In this document: one piece after another, positions 7,272-13,771 of the stretch
Position numbering within the stretch: position 1 is the stretch's first letter
Layout: every line of letters starts with the position of its first letter
Source of the DNA: CAZCBN01 sp964496975
GTDB taxonomy: Bacteria; Planctomycetota; Phycisphaerae; Phycisphaerales; UBA1924
Length of the DNA stretch: 16,876 nucleotides
Direction: 5' to 3'
NCBI GenBank assembly: GCA_964496975.1
Contig: CAZCBN010000067.1
Coordinates: forward strand, 1 to 16,876
Position numbers and translations under genes: made by a program
Notes under the pieces: model-generated
Told to the model about the DNA's origin: nothing
Seen by the model: the letters and a program-made list of their open reading frames with translations, nothing else
The model's database searches: none

Positions 7272-9056
7272 ATGTCCAGCAACACGTTACGTTCAATCGC
7301 GGTCCTCGTTCTCGGGGGCGTTCTGTGCGCCCAGACGCCCCTCGCCGCCGCCCAGCCCGCCCCTCCGGGCCGGCCCGACTGGCTCGAAAACCCCGCCGCC
7401 TTCGCCCCGGGCCAAGAGCCCGTCCCCGCGGAAAGCCCCCGCGGCGGCGAAGACCAACTCGTCTTTGACCCCTGCGGCGCGGACCCCGGCGGCGAAAACC
7501 TCTGCGTCCGCCTCCCCGACGGCTCCACCTTCATCTCCCCCGGTTTTCACGGCCTCTACACCCAGGCCGGCAACCCCGACGCCCTCATCCCCACCACCTC
7601 CGTCCGCGAGCGGCCCGACGGCTTTGACGTCACGTACGAGTTCATCAACGCCGGCACAACCCCCGGCACCATCGGCGCCATCGGCGTCGGAAACCTCACC
7701 CTCGGCCCCAACGTCACCGTCCACTGGCCCGGATACGGCGAGCAGACCATTCCCATGCACGCCGACCACTCCAGCCTCACCGCCCTCTACCCCACCCGCC
7801 TCTTCAGCCCCGTCATGGTCATCGAGGCGCCGCACATCACCGTCGGCGTCAGCCTCATCTACCCCGTCCTGCACTACCGCCACGGCGTCCGCCTCTCCCT
7901 CGCCCGCCAGTCCCGCCGCGCCGACGAGCAGAACTGGGGCCTGGGGTTCCAGGCCTTTGACCGCGGCAACGAGCCCCTCCTCCACGCCCTCGCCGACAGC
8001 GAGGCCCTCGTCCTCCCGGGCGAGCGCCGACGCTACCTCCTCTCCGTCCGCGTCCTGCCCCCGGGCGAGCCCTGGCAGGCCGCCATCCTGCCCTACCGCG
8101 ACTGGTTCCACCGCGTCTACGGCGGCGTCACCTACGACCCCTGGCCCGCCGCCGTCCAGGCCCACACCACCTCCATCACCGAGTGCATCACGCCGGAAAA
8201 CCCGCGCGGCTTCTGCTTCCCCGGCACCAACCCCGACACCGACGGCTGGGACGGATGGGTCCAGCGACTCACCGCCGCCAAGGGCTGGGACGGCGTCATG
8301 CTCTGGAAGCCCAGCGGCATGTACGACATCGCCCAAGACCTCAACATGCCCCCCCAGTTCACCTCGGGCTGGCTCAACAACGGCCGCGCCGCCGAGGCCA
8401 TCGACCCCGAGCGGGGCCTCTCGCGCGTCGCCCGCACCGGACGCGTGCTGGGCCTGTGGTGGGGCCACTCGGCCAACTACGCCGCGACGTGGAACCCACC
8501 CGAGCTCGTGCCCTTTGACCCCCTGAACGACACCCATTTCGACTCGCACATGCGCGAGATGGAGCTCGCGACCCTCGCCGGCGCCACGCTCTTCGGCATG
8601 GACTCCTTCGCCAGCGAGTTCACCCCCGTCTGGCGGCAGCACCGCTGGATCCGCGAGCTGCGGGGCCGCTATCCGAATGCCCGCTTCCTCTGCGAGCCCC
8701 TCCAGTGCGACCTGCTCGCCGCGCTGACGCCGCAGTTTGTCTGGCTCCCGCTCACGCTCGACGCGCTCGCGCCGATCGACGCCGACAAGCAGGGCCGCCC
8801 GCGCATCTTCCCCTCCAACGACTTCGCCGACTTCCTGCTGCCCGGCCACGAGATCTGGGGCTACTGCCGGCCCAACGACCTGCGGGGCCCCCTGGGCCGC
8901 GACCTCACGGCCGAGGACATCCTCGCCATCGCCCGCAACATCGCCGCGAGCGGGTACAACCCGATGCTGGCGACGTCGCTCCCCCTCATCGCCCCCGTGC
9001 CCGTCGCCGAGCGCTGGCGTGAGACGGTGCCGCAGTCGCTCTGGCTCAGGCCGTAA
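7272..9056 (+). CDS. Exported protein with putative glycoside-hydrolase-like TIM barrel, unrecognised family
   Basis: A 594-residue protein with a Sec-type signal peptide: SSNTLR, a hydrophobic core IAVLVLGGVLCA (9-20), and probable cleavage after LAAA near residue 27. C19 is not in a proper lipobox, so a lipoprotein is unlikely. After a Pro-rich linker, residues ~60-265 look beta-rich, like the N-terminal sandwich of clan GH-D type hydrolases. Residues ~270-594 look like a (beta/alpha)8 barrel: GWDGVMLWKPSGMYD (338-352), RVLGLWWGHSANY (391-403), ATLFGMDSFASEF (438-450) and RFLCEPLQCD (471-480). D444 and E475 are candidate catalytic acids by position only. Cysteine pairs C68/C78, C305/C315 and C474/C479 suit disulphides in an exported protein. 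I do not recognise the family, and substrate and activity are unknown. No Shine-Dalgarno is obvious. It converges on thrC with a 42-bp gap. Confidence 0.8.
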   Translation: MSSNTLRSIAVLVLGGVLCAQTPLAAAQPAPPGRPDWLENPAAFAPGQEPVPAESPRGGEDQLVFDPCGADPGGENLCVRLPDGSTFISPGFHGLYTQAGNPDALIPTTSVRERPDGFDVTYEFINAGTTPGTIGAIGVGNLTLGPNVTVHWPGYGEQTIPMHADHSSLTALYPTRLFSPVMVIEAPHITVGVSLIYPVLHYRHGVRLSLARQSRRADEQNWGLGFQAFDRGNEPLLHALADSEALVLPGERRRYLLSVRVLPPGEPWQAAILPYRDWFHRVYGGVTYDPWPAAVQAHTTSITECITPENPRGFCFPGTNPDTDGWDGWVQRLTAAKGWDGVMLWKPSGMYDIAQDLNMPPQFTSGWLNNGRAAEAIDPERGLSRVARTGRVLGLWWGHSANYAATWNPPELVPFDPLNDTHFDSHMREMELATLAGATLFGMDSFASEFTPVWRQHRWIRELRGRYPNARFLCEPLQCDLLAALTPQFVWLPLTLDALAPIDADKQGRPRIFPSNDFADFLLPGHEIWGYCRPNDLRGPLGRDLTAEDILAIARNIAASGYNPMLATSLPLIAPVPVAERWRETVPQSLWLRP

Positions 9057-9098
9057 CCACGCCGCCGCGTCGCACCGCCGCCTTACCCACCGCTCGCC

Positions 9099-10577
9099 TC
9101 ATCCGCCAATCGCCCGCACGATCGCCGCCAGGTCGTCCGCCACGCGCACGGGTCGGTTGCTCACCCCGCCCAGCGGCAGGCCGAGGCCGCCCTCCGACAT
9201 CGCCCACTCCCCCGCCTTGGGCCCCGCCGCCATGTGGTAGCCGACGGTCACGTCGGGGTCCTTCAACTGGTGCCCGGTGAGGATGCACACGACGGTCTCG
9301 GTCGGCTTGATGACACCCTCTTCGCGGAGCCGCCGCGCCCCGGCCACGCTCGCCCCGCTCGCGGGCTCGCACCCAAAGCCGTGCAGGCCCACGAGCGCTT
9401 TATGTTCCACCATGCACCGGTCGTCGACGCTGCGCACCACCCCGTTCATCGCGTCGAGCGCCCGCAGGCACTTGGGCAGGTTCACGGGCCGGTTGATCTC
9501 GATCGCGCTGGCGACGGTGTGCGCGCGCTCGCCCGCGCTGTCCATCCGGCGATACTCCGCCGCGACGGCCGCACGGTCGTACCGCCCGCCGTTCCACCGT
9601 ACGCCCAGCTCGTTGTACACCCGGTCAAGCGTGCGCGCCCCCGCCGCGTTGATGACAGCGAGCCGCGGCACGCGGTCGATCAGCCCCAGCTCCCGCAGCT
9701 CGATGAAGGCCTTGCCGAACGCGCTGCTGTTCCCCAGATTTCCGCCGGGCACGATGATCCAGTCCGGCACACGCCAGTCCAGCCCCTCCAGCACGCGCAG
9801 CATGATCGTCTTCTGCCCCTCCAGCCGGAAGGGGTTCACGCTGTTCATCAGGTAAACGCCGAGCGCCGCGCCGGGGCCCGTGCGGTCCTCCGCGATCTCG
9901 CGCACCCGCTTCAGGCAGGCGTCAAAGTCGCCGGCCACCTGCAGGGTGCGCGCGCCGTAGTCGAGCGCCTGGCTCAGCTTCCCGTACGCGATCTTCCCCT
10001 CGCCGATGAAGACCAGGGCGTGCATGCCCGTCAGCGCGGCGTACATCGCCAGGCTCGCCGAGGTGTTGCCCGTGCTGGCGCAGGCGACGCGCGTCGCGCC
10101 GATCATCCGCGCGTGCGTGAAGGCCGCGCACATGCCGTTGTCCTTGAAACTGCCCGACGGGTTGAAGCCCTCGTACTGCAAATACACCCGGCCCCCGCCG
10201 GCGACGTCGTACCCCAGCCGCGTGGCGAGCGCGTCGGCCCGTTGCAGGTTGGTGCGCCCCTCGCCCACGGTCACGATGTCCGCCGCCTGCCGCGGCGCGT
10301 GCATCCAGAATGGGAGCAGCTCGCGGAACCGCCACACGCCCGAGAAGTCGAGCGAGGCGGGCGTGGCGCCGGGCCCGCCCGCGCTGCCGCGGTCGCCCCG
10401 CGTGGCGCCGCGGCGGGTGAAGAGGTCAAACGACCGTTCCGCGGCGGGCCAGGCGCGGGGCCAGTCGTAGGCGACGTCGAGCAGTTCGCCGCAGCGGGCG
10501 CACGTCGTGAGCACCTGTTCCACAGGGAACTCCGCCGCGCAGTCTGGGTTGATGCACCGTTGAATCGCCGCTGTCAT
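9099..10577 (-). CDS. thrC: Threonine synthase with N-terminal C4 zinc ribbon
   Basis: A 492-residue PLP enzyme (fold type II) that turns O-phosphohomoserine into threonine and phosphate. The N-terminus has a C8-x4-C13 and C26-xx-C29 zinc-ribbon pattern. The PLP lysine is K145 in NPSGSFKDNGM (139-149), followed by ASTGNTSASLAMYAA (167-181), LVFIGEGKIAYGKLSQ, a MNSVNPFRLEGQKT stretch (244-257), the glycine-rich phosphate loop VPGGNLGN (276-283), and GFGCEPASGAS (400-410). The middle part resembles plant-type threonine synthases more than the short E. coli type. Related enzymes such as cysteate synthase share this fold, so the substrate is a strong but not proven assignment. It is a single-gene unit, divergent from the small membrane gene pair, with no Shine-Dalgarno before the ATG. 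Confidence 0.92.
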   Translation of the reverse strand: MTAAIQRCINPDCAAEFPVEQVLTTCARCGELLDVAYDWPRAWPAAERSFDLFTRRGATRGDRGSAGGPGATPASLDFSGVWRFRELLPFWMHAPRQAADIVTVGEGRTNLQRADALATRLGYDVAGGGRVYLQYEGFNPSGSFKDNGMCAAFTHARMIGATRVACASTGNTSASLAMYAALTGMHALVFIGEGKIAYGKLSQALDYGARTLQVAGDFDACLKRVREIAEDRTGPGAALGVYLMNSVNPFRLEGQKTIMLRVLEGLDWRVPDWIIVPGGNLGNSSAFGKAFIELRELGLIDRVPRLAVINAAGARTLDRVYNELGVRWNGGRYDRAAVAAEYRRMDSAGERAHTVASAIEINRPVNLPKCLRALDAMNGVVRSVDDRCMVEHKALVGLHGFGCEPASGASVAGARRLREEGVIKPTETVVCILTGHQLKDPDVTVGYHMAAGPKAGEWAMSEGGLGLPLGGVSNRPVRVADDLAAIVRAIGG

Positions 10578-10583
10578 GCGGGC

Positions 10584-10589
10584 ATGCTA
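10584..10589 (-). promoter_or_regulatory. Candidate -10 element (leaderless arrangement) of thrC
   Basis: On the minus strand TAGCAT matches four of six consensus -10 bases and is followed by 6 nt (gcccgc) and then the thrC ATG, so transcription would start at the start codon. No Shine-Dalgarno is present. No good -35 is seen. Confidence 0.4.
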
Positions 10590-10660
10590 CGGAAGGGGGC
10601 GACGGGGCCCGGGGCGGGCGCCGTTTGTGTTTTGATTGGACCACGCCCCCGCCCGGCCCA

Positions 10661-10727
10661 CCCGCGGCCCGGCGCGAAACCCGCGGCCCGGCGCGAAACC
10701 CGCGGCCCGGCGCGAAACCCGCGGCCC
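10661..10727 (+). repeat. 19-bp tandem repeat, three full copies plus a partial one
   Basis: The unit cccgcggcccggcgcgaaa occurs at 10661, 10680 and 10699 without change, and a fourth copy breaks off after ten bases (10718-10727). The period is not a multiple of three, so the array is unlikely to be coding. It lies in the 217-bp divergent region between thrC and the small membrane genes. Each unit contains the palindrome CCGCGG. Outside the array this region holds an AT-richer patch (10621-10640), but I see no confident promoter there. Confidence 0.95.
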
Positions 10728-10780
10728 CGGCCTCCCAACGATTGCACGCCGGCCGGTGCGGCCCGATCGTCACCGGCCCC

Positions 10781-10787
10781 AAGGAGG
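10781..10787 (+). promoter_or_regulatory. Strong Shine-Dalgarno sequence
   Basis: AAGGAGG, a full match to the anti-Shine-Dalgarno core, with a 7-nt spacer to the ATG at 10795. It fixes the start of the first small membrane protein and is the best ribosome-binding site in the window. Confidence 0.85.
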
Positions 10788-10794
10788 CTCCGCG

Positions 10795-11028
10795 ATGTCC
10801 CTCGCCGACTTGATCCACGAACTGCTGAGCGAAGACGAGCGGTGGATCCCGTTCCTGATCTTCGCCGGCATCACCATCGGCGGCGTGTCGAGCATGATCG
10901 GCAAGACCATCGCCGCAACCAGCCGCGAGCGCACGAAGCGGGAGATCGCCGCGTACATCGCCGAGGGGAGCATGAGCCCCGAGCAGGGCGAGCGGCTCCT
11001 CCGCGTGAACGACCGCCGAAACGCCTGA
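10795..11028 (+). CDS. Small single-TM membrane protein with SHOCT-like tail (paralogue 1)
   Basis: A 77-residue protein with a short acidic N-terminus (SLADLIHELLSEDERW), one membrane segment at about 17-37 (WIPFLIFAGITIGGVSSMIG), then a basic amphipathic region and a short C-terminal helix pair: TSRERTKREIAAYIAEGSM followed by SPEQGERLLRV. The tail resembles the SHOCT-type short C-terminal motif (helix, xxGxxSPEExxxLL, helix) and the architecture recalls PspB-like one-TM proteins, but identity cannot be claimed. The start is set by the Shine-Dalgarno at 10781. The next gene, 46 bp downstream, encodes a clear paralogue, so the two probably form an operon. Function is unknown; a role in oligomeric membrane scaffolding or envelope stress is only a guess. 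Confidence 0.85.
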   Translation: MSLADLIHELLSEDERWIPFLIFAGITIGGVSSMIGKTIAATSRERTKREIAAYIAEGSMSPEQGERLLRVNDRRNA

Positions 11029-11061
11029 GCCCGCGCGCCCCCGCCCGAACCCCGAGCCGCC

Positions 11062-11066
11062 GGAGA
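11062..11066 (+). promoter_or_regulatory. Shine-Dalgarno deciding a GTG start
   Basis: GGAGA lies 8 nt before the GTG at 11075, and 20 nt before the alternative ATG at 11087, so it favours the GTG start. Confidence 0.55.
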
Positions 11067-11074
11067 CCCACGCC

Positions 11075-11392
11075 GTGAACAGCCCGATGCCGACCGTCTT
11101 TGACCAGTACTCCGGCGTCGATGCGGGGAGCATCGGGGCGGCGATCCCGCTCGTCTTCCTCGTGATCGCGGGCTTCATCGCGGTGACGGCCATCATCTTT
11201 ACGAACGTCGCGGCGATGGTGAAATCGACCGCCCGCGAGCGCACACGCCGCGAACTCGCGGCCTACGTCGCCGAGGGCACGATGAAGCCCGAAGACGCCG
11301 ACCGCATCCTGTCCGCGGGCCACGCGGCGAGCGGCGAGGGCGAGAAGCGCTGCGCCTGCGGCCGGCGGCGGAAGGCCGCGGCAGAGATGTGA
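11075..11392 (+). CDS. Small single-TM membrane protein with SHOCT-like tail (paralogue 2)
   Basis: A 105-residue protein starting at GTG. It has a TM segment at about 22-45 (rich in I, V, A and F: IPLVFLVIAGFIAVTAIIF), then TARERTRRELAAYVAEGTM and KPEDADRILSAG, nearly the same as the tail of the upstream protein (shared pattern RERT[KR]RE[IL]AAY[IV]AEG[ST]MxPE). It differs by an added C-terminal segment with a CACGRRRK motif, whose two cysteines and basic cluster could bind metal or nucleic acid, although two cysteines alone are weak evidence. The gene ends 83 bp before the convergent debranching enzyme gene, with a hairpin between. I do not know its function. Confidence 0.8.
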   Translation: MNSPMPTVFDQYSGVDAGSIGAAIPLVFLVIAGFIAVTAIIFTNVAAMVKSTARERTRRELAAYVAEGTMKPEDADRILSAGHAASGEGEKRCACGRRRKAAAEM

Positions 11393-11423
11393 GACGGCGC
11401 GGGGGCCGTCGCACGCGGGAAGC

Positions 11424-11442
11424 GCCGGCTCGGAGAGCCGGC
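11424..11442. terminator. 8-bp stem / 3-nt loop hairpin between convergent genes
   Basis: GCCGGCTC-gga-GAGCCGGC is a perfect inverted repeat between the ends of the second small membrane gene and the debranching enzyme gene. It could end transcription from both sides, although neither strand has a T-tract after it. Its 8-3-8 geometry is the same as the hairpin at 16759-16777, so it may instead be a dispersed repeat element. Confidence 0.5.
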
Positions 11443-11475
11443 CTACCCAAAGACAGGCCCTCTTCGGGAGCTGGC

Positions 11476-13599
11476 TCAGGCGACCGGCGGCGTTTCGCGG
11501 CAGGCGAGGGCGTAGACACGCAGGGTTTCGGCGACGCTCCAGGCTTGCGCGGGGCAGCCGTCGGGCTGCTGCGGGCGCTCGTCGGTGTGGTCGCCGTCGT
11601 AGATCTCGGGGATGGTGCCGGGGAAGCGGTCGTTGAGCTCGGCGACCAGGGGCATGAGCAACGCCTTGGCCTCGGCGCGCGCGGCGGGTGAGAACTGGCC
11701 GACGCGGAGCACCGCCTCGGCGAACGGGCCCAGCAGCCAGGGCCAGACCGTGCCGTTGTGGTACGCCGAGTCGCGGTCGAACATGCTGCCCACGAGCCGG
11801 CCCCGGTAGCCCCGCTCGCCCGGCGCGAGCGTGCGCAGGCCGTGCGGGGTGTGCAGGCGCTCCCGGACCACGCGGACAACGCCGGCCTGCTCCGCCGGCG
11901 AGAGGGGGCTGTGGGAGAGGGAGACGGCGAAGATCTGGTTGGGCCTGGTCTCGGCGACGCCCACCCAGCGGGCGGGGCCGCCCTCGTCGCCCACGCGGGC
12001 CATGCGGTCAAAGAGGCCGCCCATGGGGTTCACGAACGAGCGGCGGAAGGACGCGCCGCACCGCTCGGCCGCGGCGAGCAGGCTCGCGGCGCGGTCGGGC
12101 ATCGAGGTGCGCAGCGCCGCGGCGGTGACGCGCAGGCCGTGGTGCCAGAGGGCGTTGATCTCGACGGGCTTGCCGTGGCGCGGGGTGAAGGTGACGCCGT
12201 CGCGGTGGGCGTCCATCCACGTGAGCTGCGTGGCCTCGCTGCCGGCGCAGACCAGGCCGTCGTCGGGGTCCACGGCGATGCCGTGGTCCGTGCCGGCGGT
12301 GAAGTGGTCGATGATGTCGAGGCAGGCGGGCGCGAGGTGCTTGGTGTAGCCCTCGTGGTCGCCCGATGCGTGCAGGTACTCGGCGGCGGCGTGCAGGAAC
12401 CAGAGCGGTGCGTCCACCGTGTTGTAGTGGGCCGGGCCCGAGTAGTCGTCGAACCGGTTGGGGATGAGCCCGCGGCGGCGGTGGTCGGCGAAGACGCGCA
12501 GCGTGCGCAGCGCGTCCTCGTGCCGGCCCGTGACGAGCAGCAGGCCCGGCAGCGAGATCATCGTGTCGCGCCCCCAGTCGCTGAACCACGGGTAGCCGGC
12601 GATGATGCTCTTGAGCCCCTCCGACACCGGCCCGCGGCGGACGACAAAGTCGTCGGACGCGAGGGCCAGGCGGACGACGGCGTCGCGGTCTTCCCGCGGG
12701 CAGCGCTCGCCGCCCACGCGGGCGAGCGTGTCGGCCGCGAGGGTGGTGAGCCGGCCCCGGCGGGCCTCGAGGTCTTCGAGGATGCCCTCGGCCGCCATCG
12801 CGTCCACCGAGGCGAAGAGCGTGACCGAGGCCCGCTCGCCCCGCGGCTCGTCGCGCACGAAGGCGCCGGGGCTGTAGAGGTCCTCCACCGCGTCGAGGCC
12901 GCGGAGCTCTTCCCAGATGTACTCGAGCGAGCGCCAGTATTGCGGCTCGTGCTGGTAGTCGGCCTGGCCGCAGACGAGGTGCACGCCGGCCTCGCGCGTC
13001 AGGCACATGACGCCGCCGGGGAGGGGGCGGGCCTGGAAGCGCGTGGCCATGCGGTCGCGGCGGAGCAGGGCGTGGAAGTCGCGCAGCGCGACGAGCGGGC
13101 GCAGGTTGAGCCGCCAGGGCCGACCGTGGCTCTCGACGGTGTAGCGGACGGCGACGGCGTTCCGTTGGTCAAAGAGATGGACGATCTTCTCGACCGTGGC
13201 GGGGGGGCGGCCGTCGGCGGGGTCCACGGTGTAGGTCCAGCGGCAGTCGACGCTTTTGCTGAAGCGTGTGGGCACGGGGGGCGCGATGAAGCGGTCGGCC
13301 CCGCCGCGGAAGTGGAAGGACGTGAGCGTGACCTCGTGCAGGCGGGCGGGGTCGGCGGGGAAGAGCTGCAGGCGGTCGACGAGTGAGGAGAGGGCGACGA
13401 CGCGCTCCACCGGCGGGTGCATCGCCGCGACGAGCAGGCCGTGGTAGCGGCGGGTGGGGACGCCGGCGACGGTGCCCATGGAGAAGCCGCCCAGGCCGTT
13501 GGTCAGGAGCCACTCGCTCCAGAGCGGGTGGGGCCAGGGCTGCCGCTCTGAAAACGCATACTCCGGCAGCGACGACTCAAACCGGTTCAGGGGCGACAT
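11476..13599 (-). CDS. Glycogen debranching enzyme, amylo-alpha-1,6-glucosidase type
   Basis: A 707-residue protein of the prokaryotic glycogen-debranching family (GDE N-terminal domain plus GH133-like (alpha/alpha)6 barrel), expected to hydrolyse alpha-1,6 branch links of glycogen or related glucans. The N-terminal domain shows EWLLTNGLGGFSMGT (29-43) and PTRRYHGLLVAA (48-59). The catalytic half has WFSDWGRDTMISLPGLLL (338-355), NRFDDYSGPAHYNTVDAPLWF (381-401, partial quote NTVDAPLWF), QLTWMDA (458-464) with the conserved Asp, TPRHGKPVEINALW (472-485), SAYHNGTVWPWLLGP (611-625) and GCPAQAWSVAE (681-691). Family hallmarks are complete. The ATG at 13599 is chosen because GGAG lies 4 nt upstream and the family N-terminus starts here; the frame stays open to 13716 without family sequence. 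No signal peptide is seen, so it is cytoplasmic. It diverges from guaB. Confidence 0.93.
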   Translation of the reverse strand: MSPLNRFESSLPEYAFSERQPWPHPLWSEWLLTNGLGGFSMGTVAGVPTRRYHGLLVAAMHPPVERVVALSSLVDRLQLFPADPARLHEVTLTSFHFRGGADRFIAPPVPTRFSKSVDCRWTYTVDPADGRPPATVEKIVHLFDQRNAVAVRYTVESHGRPWRLNLRPLVALRDFHALLRRDRMATRFQARPLPGGVMCLTREAGVHLVCGQADYQHEPQYWRSLEYIWEELRGLDAVEDLYSPGAFVRDEPRGERASVTLFASVDAMAAEGILEDLEARRGRLTTLAADTLARVGGERCPREDRDAVVRLALASDDFVVRRGPVSEGLKSIIAGYPWFSDWGRDTMISLPGLLLVTGRHEDALRTLRVFADHRRRGLIPNRFDDYSGPAHYNTVDAPLWFLHAAAEYLHASGDHEGYTKHLAPACLDIIDHFTAGTDHGIAVDPDDGLVCAGSEATQLTWMDAHRDGVTFTPRHGKPVEINALWHHGLRVTAAALRTSMPDRAASLLAAAERCGASFRRSFVNPMGGLFDRMARVGDEGGPARWVGVAETRPNQIFAVSLSHSPLSPAEQAGVVRVVRERLHTPHGLRTLAPGERGYRGRLVGSMFDRDSAYHNGTVWPWLLGPFAEAVLRVGQFSPAARAEAKALLMPLVAELNDRFPGTIPEIYDGDHTDERPQQPDGCPAQAWSVAETLRVYALACRETPPVA

Positions 13600-13603
13600 G
13601 ACG

Positions 13604-13607
13604 CTCC
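13604..13607 (-). promoter_or_regulatory. Shine-Dalgarno of debranching enzyme gene
   Basis: GGAG on the minus strand, 4 nt before the ATG at 13599. The spacing is short but it supports this start over the upstream open frame. Confidence 0.5.
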
Positions 13608-13737
13608 AAGCCGTGCGCCACCGGCGGGGCCTGTCCGAGGCCGCCGCCGCGGCCCGCCGCGGGCCTCGCGGCGGGTTCCTCCCCGCCGACAGGCCCTCGG
13701 CACGCCGCCGACGCACCGCCGCAGCCTACCCCCGGTC

Positions 13738-13766
13738 TTGACGCCCCGTCTGCGCGCGGCGACACT
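13738..13766 (+). promoter_or_regulatory. Candidate guaB promoter, leaderless arrangement
   Basis: TTGACG (13738-13743, five of six consensus bases) is 17 bp from GACACT (13761-13766), which keeps the key A2 and T6 of the -10 box. Only 5 nt separate it from the ATG at 13772, so the transcript would begin at or next to the start codon. No Shine-Dalgarno precedes the gene. Confidence 0.5.
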
Positions 13767-13771
13767 GTTCT

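Noticed and set aside
7293..8849. 518-codon minus-strand ORF opposite the exported protein gene
   Set aside because: It is rich in G, V, E and D with no recognisable motif. The plus strand has a signal peptide and a structured protein.
10661..10727. Possible CRISPR array
   Set aside because: The 19-bp units are directly adjacent with no spacers, and no cas genes are present.
10636..10794. Upstream extension of the first small membrane protein through the 19-bp repeats
   Set aside because: The perfect Shine-Dalgarno at 10781 sets the start at 10795, and the repeat period would shift frame between copies.
11758..13386. 542-codon plus-strand ORF opposite the debranching gene
   Set aside because: It is a shadow of the well-supported debranching enzyme and has low-complexity composition.
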